From contig JAXIUW010188847.1 of NCBI GenBank assembly GCA_035591015.1, forward strand, positions 1 to 12,191: DNA of 12,191 nucleotides, given 5' to 3'. Both the position numbers and the translations under genes were made by a program. The stretch comes from Cephalothrix simula (taxonomy: Eukaryota; Nemertea; Palaeonemertea; Archinemertea; Cephalotrichidae). Of the stretch, positions 1 to 8,611 are shown piece after piece (the first letter of the stretch is position 1; the number at the start of each line of letters is the position of its first letter). The notes under the pieces are model-generated. The model worked only from the letters and a program-made list of their open reading frames with translations. It was not told the DNA's origin and did no database searches.

Positions 1-692
1 CCGATCAAATCGGTCACAACTGATCAAATTAGCGGCCGAGGTTTATTCCAGGATTTCGACCAAAAAAATCACTGTGCATTGGTTAAATTTTTGCATAAAC
101 TAAAATTGTTACATTTTGTATTGTCATTAAATTTTTGCAGAAATTTTTAAAAATTGTCGTTTGATCTTTTAGAGTTTGATTGTGCCTAAAACAATGAATC
201 GAGAATCTTTATCGAAAATGACATTGTTGAATCAAAGGAGCTGACTTTTCTTTCACGTTACCTTCTCTGATTGGGTATACAAAAAGGATAGACTTAGATT
301 TTTTGACTGCATGTTATATGTTTGAAGTGATTAGATGGTGAAATGTTCCAACAAAAACAAAGACAATTGATTGCATGCCATTGAGTGTGTTTTAATGCTT
401 GTTGCTTGTATTTTAAAAATACTTATATGAAAGTCAATTCATTCTAATATTTATTCTTAAAACTAAACACCAATGTGCTAAATGTATCTATAATGCTCTA
501 ACAGGATACTCTTCATCTTGCACTGTGCAGACTGCACATCGTTGTGTGTGTTAGATTTATTGATTAATCATCTCTGAATCTTTTTAGGATTGCATGTTTC
601 AGCCTATCAGGCGTGGCTGGTTAGTTTAAGTTTGAGCCTGGCACTTTTCTAACAAATATCTGACCTCTCTTCTATTATGCGGTTTCCCGCAG
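1..692 (+). other. Syt1: 3' part of an upstream Syt1 intron
   Basis: This is AT-rich non-coding sequence ending in a pyrimidine-rich stretch and the acceptor AG at 691-692. I looked for the preceding synaptotagmin exon (transmembrane segment and cysteine/lysine-rich juxtamembrane part) and did not find it, so the upstream donor lies outside the window. The only small structure noted is a perfect 7-bp inverted repeat with a one-base centre at 524-538 (tgtgcag/ctgcaca). Confidence 0.8.
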
Positions 693-698
693 GTGCAG
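693..698 (+). promoter_or_regulatory. Syt1: Tandem splice acceptor (VQ include/skip)
   Basis: The junction reads cccgcag|gtgcag|CCTGAC. Both AGs (691-692 and 697-698) can serve as acceptors and both keep the frame. The proximal choice adds Val-Gln at the start of the juxtamembrane linker. I recall that a VQ-plus/minus Syt1 isoform pair produced by alternative acceptor use was described in Aplysia and is conserved in other animals. That is from memory and unchecked. Confidence 0.75.
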
Positions 699-818
699 CC
701 TGACCTAGAAGAGTTAGATGGTAACATGGAAGGCGAAGACGACAATGAAAGTACGAAAGAAGAAGTGAACCTTGGAAAATTACAGTTTTCACTGGATTAC
801 GACTTCCAAAAAGGCGAG
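693..818 (+). CDS. Syt1: Synaptotagmin-1 exon A: juxtamembrane linker and start of C2A
   Basis: Internal coding exon of 42 codons, phase 0 at both ends. It reads VQPDLEELDGN, then an acidic stretch (EGEDDNES), then NLGKLQFSLDYDFQKGE. The acidic part is the flexible linker between the vesicle membrane anchor and the C2 domains. LGKLQFSLDYDF is the first beta strand of C2A, nearly invariant among Syt1 proteins. The acceptor is cccgcag before 693 and the donor is GAG|gtgagt at 818/819. A second AG at 697-698 forms a tandem acceptor, and its use would remove only the first two codons (VQ). Fly Syt1 has a very similar VQPDMEEL stretch (from memory), which supports both the start and the orthology. 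Exon boundaries are inferred from homology and consensus splice sites, with no transcript data. Confidence 0.95.
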
Positions 819-2800
819 GTGAGTTCATGCCACGTTGTTATATTTTGGTCCATATAAGTCCTAAGATCTCATCGTGGGACCTGAAGACCTGAAAGTAATG
901 ATGCCTCTTCGAATGACTTCCTAGTTCCATACTTCACCGCTAGTGACGCTAGTAGTCCATCCCTCAAATAGTGGTTACATCATACCTATATGTATTCTAC
1001 TAATGTCATTAAAATATTACCGAATAAAGGTATTTTTATTTGAATGAAAAAATGCTATAATAGCTTATACTTACATGTATATTTGCATACAAAAAATGAA
1101 ATATCTACAGGCCCTAATATTTGATGTTGACATTTTATGCTTGATTTTTCATTTTCTGTGTCATTACTTTTACGAAGTCTATTGACTTGAAAATCCCCAA
1201 TGAGCAATTTTACACTGCTTTCGGCGTTTCATGCGTTAGTTACTTGTATATAAAGAATGTTGTTTTCCCATTTATTTCACTCGGGAATGTTTCGTCAGTG
1301 ACAAATTAGATTAATTTCTTATAACAAAACTGAACTTTGTATTGTAATCGCCCGTTTATTTCGGATCTTGAAAATTCGGTGATACAAAGGCATAATGATT
1401 ATGCACTAGTGGGTACATGCTCATCTGGGACCGTTTGATACACCCAGTTTCATTTCCAGTGGGGAAATAATTAAACCAAATACTTTATATATTATACAGT
1501 TTGGGTCTGGGTGCTATATGAAAGCAGTTATTTTCCGAGCGCCAAGATAACTGCTCATATTACACGAAGAAACGTTCAATCTGTTTTTTTTTTAACAATA
1601 TCACAAATATTTGCCAGATGAAAATATTACAAGCCGTCATGCCATTTGTTAAATTGTTTTTGAATTTGTACAATGCGTGATATAGTGCGAAATGAACAGT
1701 ATTATTATTATTATAAATCGAAATATTATTGTTCAATTGGTTAACAAGCCCGTTCTTTATTTTTCCCACCCACGGGAAGTCGGGAACCCCCATCACAGGT
1801 GTTGCGAACAAAATCTATAACGCCCCATTTTTCTCGCTGGCGGGCAGTCAATTTTGTATCATTTACAGTTTTAACTTATAACCTACATGTATAACCTGCC
1901 TTTTTATATCGAAAAATCTATATACATATGGTTACACCGTTTGATATTTGTTAAATATTTATGTGACGTGTATAAAAATATTAATACTATAATATTACTC
2001 GCCAAGTGGTATATTTACTACAATATTCTGTCCAATTTTCCAATATGAAATACATCATTTAAAATTATCCCATCTTAATTTTTTATAACTTAAACTTTGT
2101 TTACATTTTGAAGAAGGATATGTGTGTAAGGCCAAAATAATTTAAAATGCATGATATTGATTCGGGTGTATTGAAATATATTTACTAAGATCTTCTAAAA
2201 TATCACTTCGAAACGCGTTGCAAGAAGCTTTGGTTTGTTGGTTATAACGCGGTGTAATACCGTAAACAATATACGACACCTTCTTGCACCATACATATTT
2301 GGTATACGGTATCAATCACTGGCTTGCCTGAAAATAAGTATTAGAGGGTTAAAAATCATCTCAATTTGGCGCACCAAGGTGTCCCGGTGTAAAAGGAATA
2401 AGCGACCGCAAATGCTTCGTGATCGCTGTATACATTTTGTATAGGCAATACGAAAGAAGGCAGTGCTAGGTGATCGGGTTAAAAAGATTATTGACCTTGC
2501 TAAGTATGTATATACGATTTGTATGCAAGACGGTCACCTAGCACCACAAGGATATTTATGTGTGATTGGATGTTGAATGTCTAGTGTAAACAGGAGACCA
2601 TTAGGTTGAGTTTAAAACGAGATTCCGCTGCCAATCATCACTATAAACAATGTCAAAACACTTGTAACTTACATTTTAGTCTAAAATATACATAAAATGT
2701 TGCTAAGATCCGCTATAAATTGAAGTATTTTTAAACATTTTACACTTATTAACATAATGGGCGCGTCTTCTAGGAATACACAATCGATCGATAGACCGTA
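819..2800 (+). other. Syt1: Intron between exons A and B, 5' and central part
   Basis: AT-rich intron beginning with a strong donor (gtgagt at 819). I see no coding exon on either strand. Short open frames here, such as 2235-2444 + and 1560-1811 -, have low-complexity or unrecognisable translations. Contents noted: an ATT-rich simple stretch near 1700-1715, TACATGTA words at 1072 and 1884, a short hairpin with nine-base arms around 1522-1555 (agcagttat/ataactgct), and the longer hairpin at 2463-2544. Confidence 0.8.
2463..2544. repeat. Inverted repeat, 11-bp perfect arms
   Basis: gtgctaggtga at 2463-2473 is the exact reverse complement of tcacctagcac at 2534-2544, with about 60 bases between. 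The interior has partial further pairing (gaccttgc against gcaagacggtc). It may be the decayed ends of a small foldback transposon or simply an intronic hairpin. I do not recognise a family. Confidence 0.55.
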
Positions 2801-2944
2801 GCCAATGACAATCGCGCAAGTGAAATTGACACGCGTTGCACGCGCAATGACGTAATGTTTTGAAAAACCATATAAGGGAGATGAAAGTCTTCAACCTCGA
2901 AGCAAACCGCGAAACAAAAACAAACGGTAAGAAGACTATATAAA
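2801..2944 (+). promoter_or_regulatory. Promoter-like motif cluster before exon B
   Basis: Within about 145 bases there are a CCAAT box (gccaatga, 2801-2808), a CG-containing stretch unusual for these introns (acgcgttgcacgcgc), a CRE-like TGACGTAA (2848-2855), a perfect CArG box CCATATAAGG (2868-2877) that also contains a TATA-like core, and a canonical TATATAAA (2937-2944). The order and spacing resemble an RNA polymerase II promoter pointing to exon B. Motif matches in AT-rich DNA are weak evidence. An old transposon promoter is an equally good reading, because a repeat fragment follows at 2963. Confidence 0.3.
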
Positions 2945-2962
2945 CAGGGGTATCATACTACA

Positions 2963-2999
2963 AAGAGGACACTTAGCCACCAGGTAACTGTCCTTCACC
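2963..2999 (+). repeat. Fragment related to centre of the 7922-8220 foldback
   Basis: Starts with aagaggacact and ends with ccttcacc, and aligns by hand to 8033-8069 over 37 bases at roughly 75-80 percent identity with small gaps. This suggests a dispersed repeat family with a copy in two different introns. The copy lies about 100 bases upstream of the exon B acceptor. Confidence 0.5.
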
Positions 3000-3100
3000 A
3001 TTCCGGTCCTGATGGGGGACTAGGAGGCATCGTGTTCTTGACTCCATAAAATTTCTGAGACTGAGACTATTTCAACTTTTCTTGTACAATGTACTTACAG

Positions 3101-3268
3101 CTTCAAGTTGGTGTGGTGCAGGCATCGGATTTACCAGGAATGGACATGTCTGGGACTTCGGATCCTTACGTCAAAGTTTACCTCATGCCCGACAAAAAAA
3201 AGAAGTATGAAACTAAAGTCCATCGAAAGACCCTCAATCCTGTGTTCAATGAAACTTTTACATTCAAG
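3101..3268 (+). CDS. Syt1: Synaptotagmin-1 exon B: C2A core with calcium loop 1
   Basis: Internal exon of 56 codons, phase 0 at both ends. It begins [20 protein letters not shown] and ends [11 protein letters not shown]. Exon residues D15 and D21 correspond to rat Syt1 D172 and D178, calcium ligands in C2A loop 1. [20 protein letters not shown] includes the C2A polybasic strand (KKKK) that contacts acidic phospholipid, followed by [11 protein letters not shown]. The acceptor is gtacttacag at 3091-3100 and the donor is AAG|gtcagt at 3268/3269. All key residues of this part of C2A are present. An in-frame ATG at 3089 sits inside the acceptor sequence, so an unspliced or internally initiated transcript could start translation four codons before the exon. 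If the donor is not used the frame stops at 3293-3295. Confidence 0.97.
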
Positions 3269-3393
3269 GTCAGTATTTGCGGATTAATATATTAAGTTAC
3301 TGGCGAAATGGTACCTAATGCTCATTATTGTTATGCTTTGGTTATAACCACTCTACGTTAAGCTTGGGAACCTATCAATATTTGTAAAGGAGT

Positions 3394-3490
3394 TTTTATG
3401 CCCAGTACAGCAGATTTTGTGCGACGAAAAGAGGCGATCGCTATTTAAAGGGAAATCAGTACAGGAATCTATTCTGTACAGGGCATAAAA
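3394..3490. mobile_element. Miniature inverted-repeat element, copy 1
   Basis: Core of 85 bases (3400-3484) starting gcccagtacagcagatttt and ending attctgtacagggc. The outer ends ttttatgccc and gggcataaaa are perfect 10-bp inverted repeats. The centre contains the palindrome gcgatcgc. The same element occurs at 11076-11161, so this is a repeat family and not a chance hairpin. It has no coding capacity, so it is either a MITE-type non-autonomous transposon or a small structured repeat. The family is not identified. Confidence 0.75.
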
Positions 3491-3600
3491 TTTCTTTTAC
3501 TATCAATATCAAAATTAAAGTGAATTAATTATCACTCACGGGTGTCTCATGTCGCTAATAAGCGGTTTAAGAAACCAAACAGGAGCTGTATTGGCGCGAG

Positions 3601-3618
3601 TGACGTCACCATGGTAAC
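3601..3618. promoter_or_regulatory. Composite CRE and RFX X-box
   Basis: A full cAMP-response element TGACGTCA (3601-3608) overlaps a perfect X-box GTCACC-AT-GGTAAC (3605-3618; consensus GTNRCC N0-3 RGYAAC). CREB/ATF proteins bind the first and RFX factors the second. The position is intronic, about 330 bases after exon B. Function is inferred from the motif only, and it could be part of a decayed repeat. Confidence 0.45.
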
Positions 3619-4048
3619 TATATCTTCAAACTACGCATTGTTTTCAACTCTATTTAAATATTATTGAAAGAATATATCTGTACTTTGCAGAATAATGCAT
3701 TTTAACACGGGTCCCGCCATCGCTCTCCCTTTAATTAGAATGTTAAATTTATAAATTTTAGGATTAATGTATTGGCCTAATAGTGTGTTTTAGAACAACA
3801 CCAAATTTATTTTTGGTTTCCTTGACCTATTTTAATCGTGAGACTCCCGTGAATAAGATGAGCACACCTAAATATTTATGGATGCCTAAAATAAAATTGT
3901 AACTAATTAAGCTTAATCCTCGATCAATGTGTATACGGAGTTGATATGAATTTGAATGCAAATACAATGTATTAACATATTTCCTGTCATTAATTTTTGA
4001 ATGAATATAAAACACTGCTGTTTTCCATCTCGACTAACGGTTATTAGT

Positions 4049-4058
4049 CCCCCCCCCC
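4049..4058. repeat. Poly-C tract (10 C)
   Basis: Uninterrupted run of ten C in an AT-rich intron. It is a likely site of length polymorphism and sequencing error. Confidence 0.9.
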
Positions 4059-5390
4059 ATATCTTGGCTTTTAAGCTGCATTAAGCTTAGACTGAACTCA
4101 TTCATTAGATACGTTACAAACTGTTGGTTGGGGATAGGTCTTATTGATTTTCGCAGAATGGTATTTCAGTATTCTGTAAGAAGTCGTATAAATGACATTT
4201 GTGACCACCAATTTGTACCCTTGAAAATTCATTAGATTTAGAACCTTAACTTACATACAATTGGAGTTTCAATCAGAGATTTGGTTCAATATTTATAAAC
4301 ATTTCATAGTCTCCGTTTAATTTTTTTGTTAAAAATAGTTCAGAATTTAGCTAATAGGAGTCATTGCTGTGGTAAACATGGTTTAAAAACTGTGTTTTTA
4401 TCGAGGATTAAACAAATCACTTAAAACTAATGAACCTAGGATCACTGATAATCTGGTCGCATACTATCGCTTAATCTGTTAATACCAATAAATGTATTTC
4501 TAATAGCACTAGCTTTTGTCCAGATTTCGTTCTTGGCCTTTCCAAGGAAATGAAATCTTTGGATCGTCCCTAACAGCAACTATTCCTATGGGCTAAAGTG
4601 ATGGCTAGTAACTGTAAATTGCACTAGGGCATTTTGCCTCGTTTAAAGCGGACAATTATTGATTATTTTTTGCTTCCGGATTTCTAGAATGTAAGTATTG
4701 TAGAGTACTAAACGCCATTTATCTATATTTTTGAGCTCTTATGAATTTTACTTTGCGAGTGATTGCCAATCATTTTGTATCATTTGCCTATTTCCAAAGT
4801 TAGATATTGTCTCTCTTTCGGTCACGTGGTGGTAACGTAATTAATTTATCGATTCCGTGACCTTGACACTAGAAGGAGACTGCAAATTTTACAGACACCA
4901 TTGGTTTATCTCCATCAAATATTTATCCGCTATGAGATTACCAAAAATTTAATATGTTCTCTGAATGACTGCTTCTGTTCTTTTCAAAAAGGTGTAATTT
5001 TATAATTATACCTTCGATTTAAGTTTCTAGAAGCCATCTTGAAATATTATCACTTGGTAATCTCAAAGACGGTTGTTTTGACCTTAAAAATGTTTAACAA
5101 TTGTTTCAATATACCATTCACATAGGAACCTTTTGTAATCTATTTATCTAAACGATTTTACCTAAAAAGTCTCAAATCTCACATGCACTTGAATTTTACC
5201 ACTCTTTTTGAATTTTTTCACTAACGTCTACCTAGGTGTATTCGTTACCCATCCTATCGTAGCTTTTGGAGGCCTTCTTTGCACCCAATGACATAAATCC
5301 TAATTTTCTTTAGCATTGCTTTTTATACCTTTTTTCAAGTTTTAACTCTAGTTATGTTTCTTTTTTTCTTATTTTTGAATTCAAAAGCAA

Positions 5391-5454
5391 AAAGGAAATT
5401 TCAGAGTTTCATAGCTCTGACTGCGCATGCTTGACGACGCAGAAATTTTCCTTT
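5391..5454. repeat. Compact three-way-junction structure of unknown type
   Basis: An outer stem pairs aaaggaaatttc (5391-5402) with gaaattttccttt (5442-5454). Inside it lie two adjacent hairpins with no spare bases between them: tcagag/ctctga (5401-5406 with 5415-5420) and ctgcg/cgcag (5421-5425 with 5438-5442). The packing of three nested helices in 64 bases is more ordered than a simple foldback. No known RNA family was recognised. It could be a small transposon end or a structured RNA. Confidence 0.45.
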
Positions 5455-6697
5455 AATATCTGAAGAGTATTGCAGTCTTCTTTGTTCTTGCCTTTTTGAT
5501 ACAAAACATGTTCCGAGCCAGTGATATCAAAATAACTTGAAAAGTTTTTGCTAATACGTAGCTTTTTTCAAATTTACGTAATTCAAATTCTTTCTTACTA
5601 TTATTATCACCGCATTATTTAAAAGGCCATATTATTCAAGAATGTGCTTTTAAACAAAAATTAAATCTATACTTTAGTATTTATAAATTCTCTGCATGTA
5701 TGTTTTTTGAAAATGAATTATCATTCTTAAGCTTTCTTTGAAAACGGTTGTCGTAAACTGTAGTCCATTTTTAAACGGTCCCTCAGCAGCTTTACGCATG
5801 TCAGTTAAATTGAGGGGAGCGTCTGTAGATTTTTTAACATTTTATATTTTAGATGAATTAAGCATGGTTTTTAACACTAACTTTTTGATTTTAAAAACTT
5901 ATTTTAAAGAAGCCCTAAATCGGGTTAGGCCCTACATTAAATTTCAGCGCTGGAAGGAAAATATTTTACGATGACAGATTATAAATCTGAATGAATAGAG
6001 GTATTTTTATTTAATAATAGAGCAATTAGTGCTTCTTTAATAGATTTTCAAATTTTTTTAAAATCTAATTTTTTCCTTGAAAATCGTCGTCATATTTCTC
6101 CCGATTTTCCAAATTGCAATTTGTAATGCCTTTTTTATGAACGTTAATGGAGGCGTTTTTATTAATTCATATTGCACAAAAAGCCTTTTTTCAAAAAACT
6201 TCTAATTGTATTATGATCTATTAAAGTACCTCAAAAAGAGGAAGCGTATTAAGTATATTAATACACTTTAGTATCAGTAATGTATTGAAAAATTCATTAA
6301 TAATTGTTGTTTTCTGTCGGTTGACTGATATTTTTGTAGTCCAAAATAACAACATACATTCGTGTAGAATATTTTTTTATTTTTTCTTATAAAAACTACA
6401 AACATAATCCACCTTTGTTTTTCATCTTAATCTAGGTATTCAAAAACAGAAATAATCCAATATTTTTATGTAAAATTGATCTTTTTATTGATATATTTAC
6501 TGGTGTAGCGTTGTATTTCAGCTAATATCAATATATTTTTATACACTCCTCAGTCAAAAGCGGGTGTTTCTACCAATGATAAAAGCTAAATACTGTTTCA
6601 GTAATGTTTACAACTTTGTTCTTGTTCCCAATTTTTTACTTTTATACAGTCACACGTACGAACTTGTGCCAAAATTTTATCATGTTTTTTTCTCTAG

Positions 6698-6871
6698 GTG
6701 CCCTACGCGGAAATAGCCTCCAAGACCTTAGTATTTGCTGTATATGACTTCGACCGTTTTTCAAAACACGATCAAATTGGTCTAGTCAAGATTCCGCTCA
6801 ATTCTGTCGATTTAGGACGTGTTATTGAAGAATGGAGAGATCTGACGAGCCCAGAATCTGATGCTGATAAG
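6698..6871 (+). CDS. Syt1: Synaptotagmin-1 exon C: C2A calcium loop 3 and interdomain linker
   Basis: Internal exon of 58 codons, phase 0 at both ends. It starts [20 protein letters not shown] and continues FSKHDQIG. Exon residues D17, D19, S22 and D25 match rat Syt1 D230, D232, S235 and D238, the loop 3 calcium ligands. R20 matches R233, which tunes calcium affinity. The remainder is the last strands of C2A (VIEEWRDL) followed by a short acidic linker SPESDADK leading to C2B. All C2A ligands contributed by exons B and C are present, so C2A should bind calcium. The acceptor is tttttttctctag and the donor is AAG|gtaggg at 6871/6872. Read-through without splicing would add about ten residues and stop at 6902-6904. 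Confidence 0.97.
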
Positions 6872-6941
6872 GTAGGGTGCCAGTCTAGTTCACCATCCTT
6901 ATAGAAGTCAAGAAGTGACTGGCTTTGAATAATTGATAGTT

Positions 6942-7127
6942 GATCATAGTCGTTGTGTTCTTTTTCTTTTCCCAGATAAGTCTAGGGTTGTCCCAAACAT
7001 GCCATTTTTTGTTTTAACTTCTCCGACTATTGGATGAAGTTGGGGGTCCTCTGAATTGAAGCTTAAAGAAACGCAATTTGAAGAGCCCTGGGCTGGAAAA
7101 GGAACACAACCAAGTTTGAATATGATC
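6942..7127. repeat. Inverted repeat (15-bp arms, one mismatch)
   Basis: gttgtgttctttttc at 6952-6966 pairs with gaaaaggaacacaac at 7096-7110, and just outside gatcata (6942-6948) pairs with tatgatc (7121-7127). The spacer of about 130 bases has little obvious pairing. Reads as a decayed foldback element. Confidence 0.5.
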
Positions 7128-7179
7128 TTAATATTGATAGATAACATTATTTTAGAATATTGGATTTAAGGATTAATTG

Positions 7180-7193
7180 TGATGACGTCATCA
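7180..7193. promoter_or_regulatory. Perfect palindromic CRE/ATF site
   Basis: TGATGACGTCATCA is a 14-bp perfect palindrome containing the full CRE TGACGTCA, a strong CREB/ATF-type binding sequence. It lies about 310 bases after exon C. No other promoter feature is seen beside it, so its activity is uncertain. Confidence 0.4.
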
Positions 7194-7921
7194 TGATGTG
7201 TGTAAAATACTTCAAAAATATTTTTTCTTTCAAAAAAATAGCTTTTCAGATAGTTTTTACTGCTTGAATTTTTTTTATAAATTGAAAAAGTAAGACATTT
7301 TTGAAATTTTAAGTCTCTTGCGCAAGCGCATCTGCGTCAAAAATTTCATCAAATTTAAATAACAAGTATGATGTGTATTACAGAAAACAGGGGTGAGTCT
7401 GCCGTCTTGGATATGATCTATAGCATGCCCAAGAATTCGTTATTATTTGTTTTGGGACAGAAGGGCAATCCATTCTAGCATTCAAAATCATTTATTTTGT
7501 TTTTTAAACAACCAATTTAATCGGGTTTATTTTACCATTACCTGATTACTGGAATTTTTGAAACCTTAAAAATTTTAATTTTCATTTTTATGAGCCTTAA
7601 TTGCTTTTAAGCGGTGAAAGTTAACATCCCACTAGCAAATAATTCGTGGAGTTATCCGTGCATACGGACTATTTAGTAAATTTCTAATGATGGCTTATAT
7701 ACTATGTGCTGCGTATTCTTGTATTTTGCTATTTGAAGAATGAACGAAATATTATCCTGGTGATGGTATATTTTGGCATGAAACATATTCTTTAAAATAC
7801 ATAGCGAATCACATCAGTTCAGTAATAAGTTCAATTGTAACTTTAACGGTAATTTTGTGACGGCCTAGTTTGTAATATCTGCAGGGGCTTGAAAGAGATG
7901 CTTTTCCGGTCTAACTGTTGG

Positions 7922-8220
7922 TCCCCCGGCGTTCAGTGTCCGGCGCGTTACATTTAAATAGGAAAGGTTGGACAATAAAAGCCGGTTGCCAGTGTCCGTC
8001 GAAAAAAAGCCATATTATCTGTGTACACTGCTAAGAGGACACTAACCACTAGGGACAATAGCCTTCACCGCCCCTTTGTGAATGCACTCAGTGTCCTTTT
8101 CGTACATTAGTATAAACATATACAGATAATATGGCTTTTTTCGTCGGACACTACTGGCAACCGGCTTAATTATTGTCCTCCCTATCTAAATGTACGTGCC
8201 GGAAGCTGAACGCCGGGGGA
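7922..8220. mobile_element. Foldback/MITE-like element with about 100-120 bp arms
   Basis: The left arm starts tcccccggcgttcag (7922) and runs to attatctgt near 8022. The right arm runs from acagataat (8122) to cgccggggga (8220) and is its near-complete reverse complement, with shared internal blocks such as gccggttgcc and gccatattatct. Pairing continues inward as aagaggacact (8033-8043) against agtgtccttt (about 8091-8100). The whole element is about 300 bases with no coding capacity. ccggtct just left of it and agaccgg at 8249-8255 may be further paired ends. A related fragment occurs at 2963-2999. The superfamily is not identified. Confidence 0.8.
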
Positions 8221-8611
8221 CATGGCCCGTTACACCGGCATGGATGCCAGACCGGGCTTCTTTCAGATTCTCATTGTGTACAGCCTCGTGCAAGGCTCCA
8301 CTAATGGAAGGTTTTTAAATCAACGCTCGTTTGATTTATTCATTCTTTGTCAAACCTTGCAGTCTGGTTTGCTAACATTTATATTAATCAGTGTCCAAAT
8401 TATGTACCATTAAGGACAATTGAACATATATTGAGCTGTACAGTCTTTGCTGCTGAAAAAGTACATTATAATCATGACTTTCAGAAATGCATTTTGGATT
8501 ATCTTTGATAATGATAGTAGAAGCGCTTGATGTCTATATTGCTTTAAGGACATTTAGATTTACTCACAAATGAATGGATGAAATAGAATGACACGAAAAA
8601 TGCCCTCTCGC

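Larger units (their letters stand above)
3269..6697 (+). other. Syt1: Intron between exons B and C (3.4 kb)
   Basis: The longest complete intron in the window, donor gtcagt and acceptor ttttttctctag. No coding exon was recognised. It holds the palindromic element at 3394-3490, the CRE/X-box at 3601-3618, a run of ten C at 4049-4058, and the compact structured element at 5391-5454. The stretches 3620-4040, 4060-5390 and 5455-6697 are AT-rich with many T- and A-runs, and I see nothing further to support there. An open frame at 5738-5974 has no recognisable family and no splice context. Confidence 0.8.

Noticed and set aside
1560-1811. 83-codon open frame on the minus strand
   Set aside because: The translation is an asparagine/lysine-rich product of AT-rich DNA with no family resemblance.
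3269-3295. Extension of the C2A frame past exon B
   Set aside because: The conserved protein continues in exon C (VPYAEI) and a consensus donor gtcagt follows AAG. The extra codons are intron.
5391-5454. Hammerhead ribozyme
   Set aside because: A three-helix layout is present, but the conserved core sequences are not in the required order.
5738-5974. 78-codon open frame on the + strand in the B-C intron
   Set aside because: The translation has no recognisable domain, the surroundings are AT-rich intron, and there is no splice or promoter context. A chance open frame is more likely.
8222-8413. 63-codon open frame beginning at the edge of the 7922-8220 foldback
   Set aside because: Starts directly after the element's end, has no known domain and no other coding evidence.
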